6,995 nt of DNA from Deltaproteobacteria bacterium (GTDB lineage Bacteria; Myxococcota_A; UBA796; GCA-2862545). Shown here piece by piece: positions 1 through 6,300 of this stretch. A program made the position numbers and the translations under genes. Position 1 is the stretch's first letter. The number at the start of each line of letters is the position of its first letter. Under the pieces are notes generated by a model. That model worked only from the letters and a program-made list of their open reading frames with translations, searched no databases and had not been told where the DNA came from. The stretch spans positions 1-6,995 of the forward strand of contig JAFDJI010000184.1 in assembly GCA_019307545.1 (NCBI GenBank), in the 5' to 3' direction.

Positions 1-620
1 AGCAGATCCTTGGTGAGCGCAATCATGTTGGTGTGGGAGAGTTGGACGCCCTTGGGCGTACCGGTCGTGCCCGAGGTGTAGATGAGGAGCTGGGTCTCGT
101 CGGGGGTCAGCTCAGCGAGCCGCTTGTCCAGCTCCGCGTCGTCCTGCTCCCTTCCGAGCGCCAGCAGGGCCTCGAAGGACATCTCGTCCTCGGTCGGCTC
201 GTCCATCACGATGAGCTTCTCGGCGCTCATCAGTCCGCGTTCGATGCCCTCGCGATACTTCGCGAGTTGCTCCCCGGTGTCGGCGATCGCAATCTTGGAG
301 CGGGAGTGCTTGACGATGTATGCAGCCTGATCGGCCGTGTTGTTCGGGTAGATCGGTGCCGGTATCCCGCGGGCCGCCATGATCCCGAACTCGCTGATGA
401 CCCAGCCACAACGCGAGCCCCCGATCAGGGCTACGCAGTCCCCGACCTGGTGGCCGAGCGCGATCAGCCCCTTGGCGGTGTCCCGTACCGCTTGCCAGTA
501 CTCAGCCCAGGTGTAGGTGCGCCACGCGCCAGAGGCGTCCTTTTCGTGGATGGCGGGCACCTGCGGCCGTTCCTCTGCCCAATGCGCCAGCTGATGCACG
601 AGCGTGTGTCTGATTTCCAA
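1..620 (-). CDS. AMP-forming long-chain acyl-CoA synthetase, N-terminal part (cut by left edge)
   Basis: The enzyme family activates a fatty acid with ATP to an acyl-adenylate and then transfers it to CoA, at the membrane or in the cytoplasm. The visible 206 residues hold the N-terminal part of an AMP-binding domain. Residues 34-60 contain the usual RTYTWAEYW and AKGLIALG segments, residues 77-94 contain EFGIMAARGIPAPIYPNN, and residues 181-192 are the P-loop-like signature YTSGTTGTPKGV. Family members are usually about 600 residues, so about two thirds lie beyond the left edge, including the adenylate-binding and C-terminal domains. I chose a TTG start at 620: an AAGGAGG ribosome binding site sits 7 bases upstream, the reading begins there in the register of the family, and no ATG gives an equally good start. 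It lies 87 bases downstream of the transporter on the same strand. Substrate chain length cannot be read from this part; a fadD-type long-chain or very-long-chain ligase is most likely. Confidence 0.93.
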   Translation of the reverse strand, partial: MEIRHTLVHQLAHWAEERPQVPAIHEKDASGAWRTYTWAEYWQAVRDTAKGLIALGHQVGDCVALIGGSRCGWVISEFGIMAARGIPAPIYPNNTADQAAYIVKHSRSKIAIADTGEQLAKYREGIERGLMSAEKLIVMDEPTEDEMSFEALLALGREQDDAELDKRLAELTPDETQLLIYTSGTTGTPKGVQLSHTNMIALTKDL

Positions 621-627
621 GAGCTCC

Positions 628-634
628 CCTCCTT
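628..634 (-). promoter_or_regulatory. Ribosome binding site of the acyl-CoA synthetase
   Basis: The minus strand reads AAGGAGG here, a near-perfect anti-16S complement, followed by seven bases and then TTG. This spacing decides the non-ATG start at 620. The ATG at 637-635 just upstream is out of frame with the gene. Confidence 0.8.
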
Positions 635-707
635 CATTGGGTCCCGGAGCACCCTACCAGGACTGTCGGTGCAAGCGACGCCCGTCCACGAAAAAGGCCC
701 GCGAGAG

Positions 708-1442
708 CTATGCCATAGCGAGCAGTAGGACCCCTGCAATCGCGAGCAGCACGTACACCATCGTCCGAAACGACCGGGCGTCCACCCGATGGTGCAGGAG
801 ATCCCCGGCCAGCAGGCCGAGGGCGAGGGGGACGGCCAGGATGGCGGTGAGGCGAGCGCTCTCCCAGCCGAGGACGCCCGTGACCAGGTACCCGGCGATC
901 AGCGCGAGGTTCAACAGGAGCCAAAGGGCACTCAGGGTGCTCCGAAACGCGCCCTTGTCGTGGAGCTCCCGGCCCGCCACGTAGACCGCCATCGGTCCGC
1001 CGGTGGCGAACGCGCCGTGGATGACGCCCCCAGAGAGGAGGAGCCCGGCCTTGGTTCCAGCTTTCAGGGGGGTCGGCTCGCCGGTGGCCGGTCGCACAAT
1101 GCGCCACAGCTCCACGCTGGAGACGATGACCACGAAGGCCCCGAACGACCGCGACAGGAGGCGATGGTCGCCAGCACCGAAGATCCACAGGCCAAAGGGC
1201 AGTCCAATCCCCATCAGTGGGAGGATCTTACGGAAAAGCAGCCCCCAGTCCACGTCCTGCCGGTAGCGGACCACCAGGAAGGTCGAGAGCACGATGTTCA
1301 GGGGAACGAACGCCGGCAGCAGCTCCGGGATCGGCACCACGAGCGCCCCGAGCGAAACCGCCACCACGGTGGCGCCGAAGCCCAGGGCCGCCTCGACGAG
1401 GAACGCGACGAAGACGATGAGGACCAGGAGCGCGACGGTCAA
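708..1442 (-). CDS. TSUP family (TauE/SafE-like) membrane transporter
   Basis: This is a 244-residue, almost entirely hydrophobic protein of the TSUP family. Characterised members export sulfite or sulfoacetate, or move other small organic anions across the inner membrane; the substrate here is not readable. About eight membrane segments can be drawn, near residues 3-18, 22-37, 42-58, 74-90, 98-115, 133-155, 168-190 and 198-215, plus a last one at 228-243. The two family half-repeat motifs are visible: EAALGFGATVVAVSLGALV at 17-35 and GGVIHGAFATGGPMAVYV at 138-155. Length is typical. The start is TTG at 1440-1442; no in-frame ATG or GTG lies in the few codons upstream, and there is only a weak GGGGG element as ribosome binding site. 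It is divergent from the aminotransferase and followed on the same strand by the acyl-CoA synthetase. No sulfonate-catabolism gene is present, so a sulfite role is not supported by context. Confidence 0.9.
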   Translation of the reverse strand: MTVALLVLIVFVAFLVEAALGFGATVVAVSLGALVVPIPELLPAFVPLNIVLSTFLVVRYRQDVDWGLLFRKILPLMGIGLPFGLWIFGAGDHRLLSRSFGAFVVIVSSVELWRIVRPATGEPTPLKAGTKAGLLLSGGVIHGAFATGGPMAVYVAGRELHDKGAFRSTLSALWLLLNLALIAGYLVTGVLGWESARLTAILAVPLALGLLAGDLLHHRVDARSFRTMVYVLLAIAGVLLLAMA

Positions 1443-1456
1443 CGGGGTGCCCCCGT
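1442..1456 (-). repeat. Perfect 6-3-6 inverted repeat over the transporter start
   Basis: ACGGGG and CCCCGT flank a 3-base loop. In the transporter mRNA this forms a GC-rich hairpin that ends in the first base of the TTG start codon and buries the only G-rich stretch that could act as ribosome binding site. It could lower or regulate initiation. It is short enough to arise by chance in GC-rich DNA. Confidence 0.5.
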
Positions 1457-1477
1457 GGAAAGTTTGGGAAGCGTATC

Positions 1478-1514
1478 CCGACGGGCAGGGTTCGCGGAGG
1501 CCTCCCCTCGTCGG
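1478..1514. repeat. Inverted repeat in the transporter/aminotransferase spacer
   Basis: CCGACG at 1478-1483 and CGTCGG at 1509-1514 are perfect inverted copies separated by 25 bases. Inside them lies a second, 10-base perfect palindrome, GGAGGCCTCC, at 1496-1505. The whole lies between two divergent starts, 29 bases before the aminotransferase start, where a shared operator or a leader hairpin would be expected. No convincing -35/-10 pair is visible in this 100-base spacer. Confidence 0.4.
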
Positions 1515-1542
1515 TTAGGTTGCTGGCGATCCATCCCTGGGG

Positions 1543-2754
1543 GTGAGGGTGTCTTTCAGAATCCTGCCGGCCAGTCGCACCAAGAACGTCCGCTATGCGA
1601 TCCGGGACATCGTGGTCCAGGCCAAACGGTTGGAGGCCGAGGGCCAGGAGCTGGTCTTTCTGAACATCGGCGACCCCATTCAGGAGGATTTCGAGACGCC
1701 CCGGCATATCATCGACGCGATCTGTGACGCGTTGAGGACGGGCCACACGTCGTACTGCGATTCGGCTGGTGTTTCGGAAGCCCGGGAGGCCATCCGGAGG
1801 GACGCGGAGCGGAGGGGAATTCCCTCGATCCAGGAGGTCTTCGCCACGGCCGGCGTCAGCGAGGGCATCGAACTGGCGCTCTGCGCGCTGGTCGAACCGG
1901 GGGATGACTTCCTGACGCCTTCTCCGGGCTATCCCCTGTACACCGCCCTCGCCGCGAAGCTCGGGACGCGCCGCAACGAGTATCGGCTCGACGAGCAGAA
2001 CGGGTGGCAGCCCGATGTCGAGGACATGGAGCGACAGGTGACGCCGCGCACCCGGGCGTTGGTCCTCATCAACCCCAACAACCCCACCGGCTCGGTGTAC
2101 ACGGTCGAGACCGTGGACCGGGTCGTCGACGTCGCACGGCGCCACGGGCTGGTGATTTTCGCGGACGAGGTCTACGACAAGTTCCTCCTCGATGGGGGCG
2201 CCCACATTCCCGTGGCCACCCGCGCCGGGAACCACCCCGTCCTCACCTTTGGTGGGCTCTCAAAGAACTACCTCGGGCCTGGACTGCGCATGGGGTGGAT
2301 GACCGTCAGCGGAGCCAATGACGCGCTCGGCGACTACCTCGAGGCGTTGGGACGGCTCGTCCGAGCCCGGCTGTGCGCCAACCACCCCATCCAATACGCC
2401 ATACGTCCCGCGCTGGAAGGGCCCCAGGACCACTTCGAGGAGATGCTCGTACGGCTGCGCAAGCGGCGCGACCTCATCTTCGCGCGCCTCAACGCCATCG
2501 ATGGGGTGAGCTGCGTCAAGCCGCTCGGCGCCTTCTACGCCTTTCCACGGCTGCACGATTGGGCGGGAACCGACGCCGAGTTCGTGACCGAGTTGATGCG
2601 CGAGGAGGGCGTGGTTTGCGTACCGGGCTCCGCCTTTGGCCAACGCGCCGGGACCAGCCACTTCCGGATCGTGTTCCTGCCCAAGGAAGACGTGCTCGAA
2701 GAGGCGCTCGACCGAATCGAGCGTTTCCTCGCCCGGCGATCACGAACGCCGTAG
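1543..2754 (+). CDS. alaA: PLP-dependent class I aminotransferase, AlaA-like
   Basis: A 403-residue fold-type I aminotransferase, cytoplasmic, transferring an amino group between an amino acid and a 2-oxo acid. Visible active-site elements are NIGDP at 41-45, the cofactor-binding INPNNPTG at 176-183 (N180), FADEVYDK at 206-213 (D208, Y211), the Schiff-base lysine K241 in GGLSKNYLGPGLRMGW, and R375 in SHFRIVF, which should hold the substrate carboxylate. From memory, TSYCDSAGVSEAREAI, RLCANHPIQYAI and VSCVKPLGAFYAFP resemble E. coli AlaA (glutamate-pyruvate transaminase) more than AspC, and the length (405 in E. coli) agrees. The start is GTG at 1543; GTG at 1549 is an alternative. The in-frame stop at 1516-1518 limits upstream extension, and no good Shine-Dalgarno precedes either. 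The gene stands alone on its strand, divergent from the transporter and convergent with the next gene. Aminotransferase identity is near certain; alanine as substrate is an inference. Confidence 0.93.
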   Translation: MRVSFRILPASRTKNVRYAIRDIVVQAKRLEAEGQELVFLNIGDPIQEDFETPRHIIDAICDALRTGHTSYCDSAGVSEAREAIRRDAERRGIPSIQEVFATAGVSEGIELALCALVEPGDDFLTPSPGYPLYTALAAKLGTRRNEYRLDEQNGWQPDVEDMERQVTPRTRALVLINPNNPTGSVYTVETVDRVVDVARRHGLVIFADEVYDKFLLDGGAHIPVATRAGNHPVLTFGGLSKNYLGPGLRMGWMTVSGANDALGDYLEALGRLVRARLCANHPIQYAIRPALEGPQDHFEEMLVRLRKRRDLIFARLNAIDGVSCVKPLGAFYAFPRLHDWAGTDAEFVTELMREEGVVCVPGSAFGQRAGTSHFRIVFLPKEDVLEEALDRIERFLARRSRTP

Positions 2755-2804
2755 GCGACAAAACGAGTGAAGTGTCTCCGCGGACGGGCGCGGCATCCGT
2801 TGCG

Positions 2805-4871
2805 TTACTGGGGTTCCGCCCAGTTCACCGGAATCGGCGTCTCCGGCCAGAGCGCGATGAGGCTCGAGAGTGCCTGGGCCGAGACCTCCAGGTCTCCGGC
2901 CATCGCGGCCACCGCGGCGCGCGCCAGGTAGTGGTCGATCTCCTGCGGGTCCGTCTCCGCGACCAGCGCTGCCTTCGCGGCCTCCACCTCGCCGTCGAGC
3001 GCCCGGTAGAGCAGCCGCCATGCGGCCACGGCCTTGTCGCCGGGACGTTGGCGCTCGGCCTCGTCCAGCAGCGCCCCGATCTGCTTCATCTCCGGCGCCT
3101 CGTCGATCCCGCCACCCAACTCGCGGTTGGCGATGATCCGCTCGAGGCGGGCCGGAATGGAGAGGGGGTCCGCGTCCACCAGCGCAGAAGCGGTATCCAG
3201 GGCCGCCGCGTTGCCCAGGGACGAGCGTGCCAGCCACACCGCGACGAACCAGGTGGTCAGGGACGCGGGATCGGCCAGCGATTGCACGTAGTCCAGTTGG
3301 GCGCGAACCGCGTCGGGGCGATTCAGGCCGGCGCTGGCGAAGCCCAGGGCCAGGCGTGCGTCCACGTCGTTGCGCGCGCCCCGCTGCAACCCCTGGCGAA
3401 GGGCCGCGTTGGCGCCAACCGCGTCGCCCTGGACCAGCAGGGAGAGTGCCTGGAACCGGGCCACCGCGTCGTCGAACTCCAGGTGCTCGGCGTAGATCTG
3501 CGCCACCTCGTCGTGCTGCCCCAATGCGAAGTGGGACGAGGCCAACTCGCCCCAGGCCTCATGACAGCTGGAGGACTGCTCGATGGTGAAGGTCCCTTCT
3601 TCGACCTGGCGGTCCTTCTCGACCGACTTGCGCAATTCCCGGTCCTGAGCCCACCACCGGTCCCAGAGCTCACCGGCGGTCCGCAGCGGGACGAGGGCCT
3701 GTTCGTGACTGCCCATCTCGGCCAGGCGACGCCCGTGGGTGAGGATCGGGCCGCAACGTTCCCCCGCCGCCTCGGCTGCGGCAGCATAGTGCTCGAGGGC
3801 CTCTGAACGGGACCCATGGCTCCATAGGGCCTCGCCGAGGGCGGTATGACGGGACACCGCAGCCGCGTCACCCTTGGAGCCGTCGTCCTCTTCGGCGCCC
3901 TCCTCTTTCTCCTCGCCTGCCGCCTTCTCCTCCGCGCGCGCGAAATCCTCCCGGGCGATCTCCAACAAGCGTTCCGAGGGATCCGCCGCCTGCACCTGTG
4001 CCGCCCCGGCAAGGGCGATGCGGTCCGTCGTCGGGTCGAATGCCAGGTCGAGCCCGTACAGGACGTCGTAGCCCAGCACGCCCAGCAGGTTGCCTTCCGG
4101 GGCCACCAGGTCCTGTTCGTGGTGGTACCAGACCTCGGGAAGGGCGAGGCCTCCAAGGGTGGCGGCCGTCCGCACGTACCGCTCACCTTCGCGGATCACC
4201 GCATCCTCGGGCAACTCGGCTTCCCCGCCCACCGCGGAGGACCACCGGTCGAGCGCCAGCTTCAACAGGCCCTCCTGGCCGAGGAGAGAACCCTCCACCA
4301 CCAGGTCCCCGGGCCGAGGCTCGATCTTCTTTCCGTGGAAGAACCAGGGCTTCTCCGACTCCACCGTCCCCTGTATTGGCGCGCCCACCGCGCCCAGGAG
4401 TTCCTCTGCCCCGGAGGCCGGAGCGATCCGGACCATGCCCGAGGACGGGAGGATGGCGAAGGCCAGCTCGTCGAGGGTGTTCAGGTTCAGCACCAGGTCC
4501 GACCCCACCTCGACCCGGACGCCGTTCAACGTCGCGTCCCCGAGCTGCAGCTGTGGGATGACCGCGTACTTGATGTCGTACGCCTCCCCCACCTTGAGCC
4601 GCAGGTCCCCCGCGAGGGCTTCCGGGATCTCGTTCCGGCCCTCCAGGGATAGCTTGGCCAGGTGGTGGACGACCCGCCCCTCTTCGTCGCCCCGCGCGGC
4701 CGGGAAGGCCACGAACACTGCGGGCACCCAGTCTGTGTCCTCGCTGCGGTACAGCGTCAGCTCGACGGGAGCAGAGATCGCGGCCTCATCGGCACCTTCG
4801 AGGAACCACTGCGGAGACTTGGCGGTGGCCAGGGCAGGGATCGCCAGCAACACAAGGAGCAGGGAACGCAT
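2805..4871 (-). CDS. Exported protein with retropepsin-like domain and TPR-like repeats
   Basis: This 688-residue protein starts with a signal peptide (residues 1-17, MRSLLLVLLAIPALATA, likely cut before KSP) without a lipobox cysteine, so periplasmic or secreted. Residues 200-290 resemble a retropepsin-like aspartic protease fold: LKLALDRWSSAVGG (D208 where a DTG triplet would stand) and later LLGVLGYDVLYGLDLAFD (262-279), which matches the typical LLGxDFL...ID ending. The triplet reads DRW, so catalysis is doubtful. Residues 105-151 look like a diverged second copy. An acidic low-complexity linker (312-334) leads to alpha-helical, TPR-like repeats from about 340 to the end, for example 343-368 and 437-465. 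C373 and C436 are the only cysteines. The ATG at 4871 is chosen because GGAGG lies seven bases upstream and the signal peptide begins there; ATG at 4874 is possible, and a longer frame from 4973 would bury the signal peptide. It is divergent from enolase. Exact function is unknown; a scaffold or binding role is my inference. Confidence 0.88.
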   Translation of the reverse strand: MRSLLLVLLAIPALATAKSPQWFLEGADEAAISAPVELTLYRSEDTDWVPAVFVAFPAARGDEEGRVVHHLAKLSLEGRNEIPEALAGDLRLKVGEAYDIKYAVIPQLQLGDATLNGVRVEVGSDLVLNLNTLDELAFAILPSSGMVRIAPASGAEELLGAVGAPIQGTVESEKPWFFHGKKIEPRPGDLVVEGSLLGQEGLLKLALDRWSSAVGGEAELPEDAVIREGERYVRTAATLGGLALPEVWYHHEQDLVAPEGNLLGVLGYDVLYGLDLAFDPTTDRIALAGAAQVQAADPSERLLEIAREDFARAEEKAAGEEKEEGAEEDDGSKGDAAAVSRHTALGEALWSHGSRSEALEHYAAAAEAAGERCGPILTHGRRLAEMGSHEQALVPLRTAGELWDRWWAQDRELRKSVEKDRQVEEGTFTIEQSSSCHEAWGELASSHFALGQHDEVAQIYAEHLEFDDAVARFQALSLLVQGDAVGANAALRQGLQRGARNDVDARLALGFASAGLNRPDAVRAQLDYVQSLADPASLTTWFVAVWLARSSLGNAAALDTASALVDADPLSIPARLERIIANRELGGGIDEAPEMKQIGALLDEAERQRPGDKAVAAWRLLYRALDGEVEAAKAALVAETDPQEIDHYLARAAVAAMAGDLEVSAQALSSLIALWPETPIPVNWAEPQ

Positions 4872-4893
4872 CATGGCGCCTCCAGGAACGGGC

Positions 4894-4922
4894 AAGATGG
4901 TCCACCAAGGCGTCCAAGTCAA
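4894..4922 (-). promoter_or_regulatory. Candidate promoter of the exported TPR protein
   Basis: On the minus strand TTGACT (4922-4917) is followed by a 17-base spacer and CATCTT (4899-4894). The -35 box is good; the -10 box matches the TATAAT consensus at only three positions. A start near 4887 would leave a leader of about 16 bases that contains the GGAGG at 4879-4883. Confidence 0.35.
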
Positions 4923-4933
4923 GCACCAACCGA

Positions 4934-4970
4934 CGCCGTCGAAGCCCCCCTCGATGGCACTTTGACGGCG
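4934..4970. repeat. 10-bp inverted repeat upstream of enolase
   Basis: CGCCGTCGAA (4934-4943) and TTTGACGGCG (4961-4970) pair over ten positions with one G-T mismatch (4941/4963), around a 17-base loop. The right arm covers the TTGACG proposed as the enolase -35 box. A protein operator or a DNA cruciform is possible; a transcript hairpin would need a start further upstream. Confidence 0.5.
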
Positions 4971-4990
4971 CATCTCGTGGGCGATAGGCC
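4962..4990 (+). promoter_or_regulatory. Candidate promoter of the enolase operon
   Basis: TTGACG (4962-4967) is a good -35 box. At 17 bases follows TAGGCC (4985-4990), a poor -10 that keeps only the first TA. ATAGG-CC-CCTAT, a small palindrome at 4984-4995, overlaps this -10 position. Supported mainly by location, 58 to 30 bases before the enolase start. Confidence 0.25.
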
Positions 4991-5019
4991 CCTATTCCAC
5001 CGCAAACTTGGAGTCTCGC

Positions 5020-6300
5020 ATGGCCACCATCTACCGCGTCGAGGGGCGCGCCATCCTCGACAGCCGTGGCAACCCCACCGTCGAGGTCGAGGTCCAGTTG
5101 GAGAAGGGCCAGGTCGGCCGCGCCGCTGTCCCCTCCGGAGCCTCGACGGGAGAGCACGAGGCGGTCGAGCTACGCGACGGGGACAAGACCCGCTGGCTCG
5201 GCAAGGGCGTGAGCAAGGCGGTCGACAACGTCAACGGGCCCATCGCCGACCAGCTCATCGGTCTGGACGCACGGGACCAGGTGGCGATCGATCACCTGCT
5301 GTGTGAGCTCGACGGGACCCCGAACAAGGGGCGCCTGGGCGCCAACGCCATCCTCGGCGCGTCCTTGGCGGTGGCGAAAGCCGCGGCGCAGTTCGTCGGG
5401 CTTCCACTCTATCGCTACATCGGTGGCCCCCAGGCCCATCGCCTCCCGCTGCCGCAGATGAACATCCTCAACGGCGGGTCCCATGCGGACAACAACGTCG
5501 ACATCCAGGAGTTCATGGTGCTGCCCGTCGGCGCCCCGACCTTTGCAGAGGCGCTCCGGTACGGCGCGGAGATCTACCACCAATTGAAGAGCGTCCTGAA
5601 GGATCGCCGGCTCTCCACCTCCGTGGGCGACGAAGGCGGGTTCGCGCCCAACCTCGGCTCCAACGCCGAGGCGCTGGACCTGATCCTCGTCGCCATCGAA
5701 AAGGCCGGGTACACCCCGGGCGAAGACGTGGTGCTGGCCCTGGACGTGGCCGCGTCCGAGTTCTACGCCGACAACCGCTACGACCTGGCGGGCGAAGGCC
5801 GCATCCTCTCAGCCGACGAGCTCACCGCCTGGTACGGAGAGCTGGCAGACCGGTACCCATTGGTATCCATCGAGGATGGCCTGGCCGAGGACGACTGGGA
5901 GGGGTGGGCGTCGCACACCACCGCGCTCGGCGATCGGCTGCAGTTGGTGGGCGACGACCTGTTCGTGACCAACACCGAGCGGCTGGCCCGCGGCATCGAA
6001 GAGGGGATCACCAACGCGATCCTGGTGAAGCTGAACCAGATCGGCACCCTCACCGAGACCATCGCAGCGGTGGGCATGGCCCATCGTGCCGGGTACGCCT
6101 CGGTGATATCGCACCGGTCCGGCGAGACCGAGGACGTCACCATCTCCGACCTGGCAGTGGCCTTCGACTGCGGCCAGATCAAGACGGGCGCCCCGTGCAG
6201 GACGGACCGGGTCTCGAAGTACAACCAGCTCCTCCGCATCGAGGCCGAACTTGGCCCGGCAGCCCACTTCGCGGGGCGTGAGACCCTTCGCGCCGGGTGA
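5020..6300 (+). CDS. eno: Enolase (phosphopyruvate hydratase)
   Basis: Enolase converts 2-phosphoglycerate to phosphoenolpyruvate in glycolysis and the reverse in gluconeogenesis; it is a cytoplasmic Mg-dependent enzyme and, in many bacteria, part of the RNA degradosome. At 426 residues it has family length. Visible functional residues are the mobile loop SGASTG (39-44), H155 in NGGSHADNN, E164 in IQEFM, E205 in GDEGG (proton transfer), metal ligands D242 (ALDVAASE), E285 (SIEDG) and D312 (GDDLF), the base K337 inside the signature ILVKLNQIGTLTET (334-347), and SHRSGETED (364-372). All key positions are intact, so it should be active. The ATG at 5020 has GGAG six bases upstream; a TTG at 5008 would add four residues and is less likely. 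Its stop codon overlaps the start of the acetyltransferase gene, and transaldolase follows, so it appears to head a carbon-metabolism operon. Confidence 0.99.
   Translation: MATIYRVEGRAILDSRGNPTVEVEVQLEKGQVGRAAVPSGASTGEHEAVELRDGDKTRWLGKGVSKAVDNVNGPIADQLIGLDARDQVAIDHLLCELDGTPNKGRLGANAILGASLAVAKAAAQFVGLPLYRYIGGPQAHRLPLPQMNILNGGSHADNNVDIQEFMVLPVGAPTFAEALRYGAEIYHQLKSVLKDRRLSTSVGDEGGFAPNLGSNAEALDLILVAIEKAGYTPGEDVVLALDVAASEFYADNRYDLAGEGRILSADELTAWYGELADRYPLVSIEDGLAEDDWEGWASHTTALGDRLQLVGDDLFVTNTERLARGIEEGITNAILVKLNQIGTLTETIAAVGMAHRAGYASVISHRSGETEDVTISDLAVAFDCGQIKTGAPCRTDRVSKYNQLLRIEAELGPAAHFAGRETLRAG

Noticed and set aside
686..720. Possible terminator after the transporter (TTTTT preceded by a GC-rich stretch, and a GCTAT-GGC-ATAGC palindrome over the stop)
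   Set aside because: The palindrome is about 15 bases from the T-run, and the only stem directly before the T-run is four pairs with a G-U; too weak to call.
789..1727. Open frame of 312 codons on the plus strand opposite the transporter
   Set aside because: It is antisense to a clear TSUP transporter and runs into the aminotransferase in another frame; hydrophilic low-complexity translation without motifs.
708..2754. Taurine or sulfonate utilisation locus (TauE-like transporter next to an aminotransferase)
   Set aside because: The aminotransferase resembles alanine transaminase and not the class III taurine-pyruvate type, and no sulfoacetaldehyde or sulfonate enzyme is present.
2755..2804. 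Terminator between the convergent aminotransferase and exported-protein genes
   Set aside because: Only an 8-base palindrome TCCGCGGA is seen, with no T-run on either strand.
2373..3806. Open frame of 477 codons on the plus strand across the aminotransferase end and the exported protein
   Set aside because: It overlaps the conserved C-terminal half of the aminotransferase in another frame and is antisense to the exported protein; composition is typical of a shadow frame.
1478..4941. Shared CCGACG/CGTCG motif in both divergent spacers as one common operator
   Set aside because: A six-base GC-rich word is expected to recur by chance in this DNA, and the arrangement differs between the two spacers.
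4872..4973. N-terminal extension of the exported protein to an ATG at 4973
   Set aside because: It would place 34 non-conserved-looking residues before a clear signal peptide, and the GGAGG at 4879-4883 fits the ATG at 4871.
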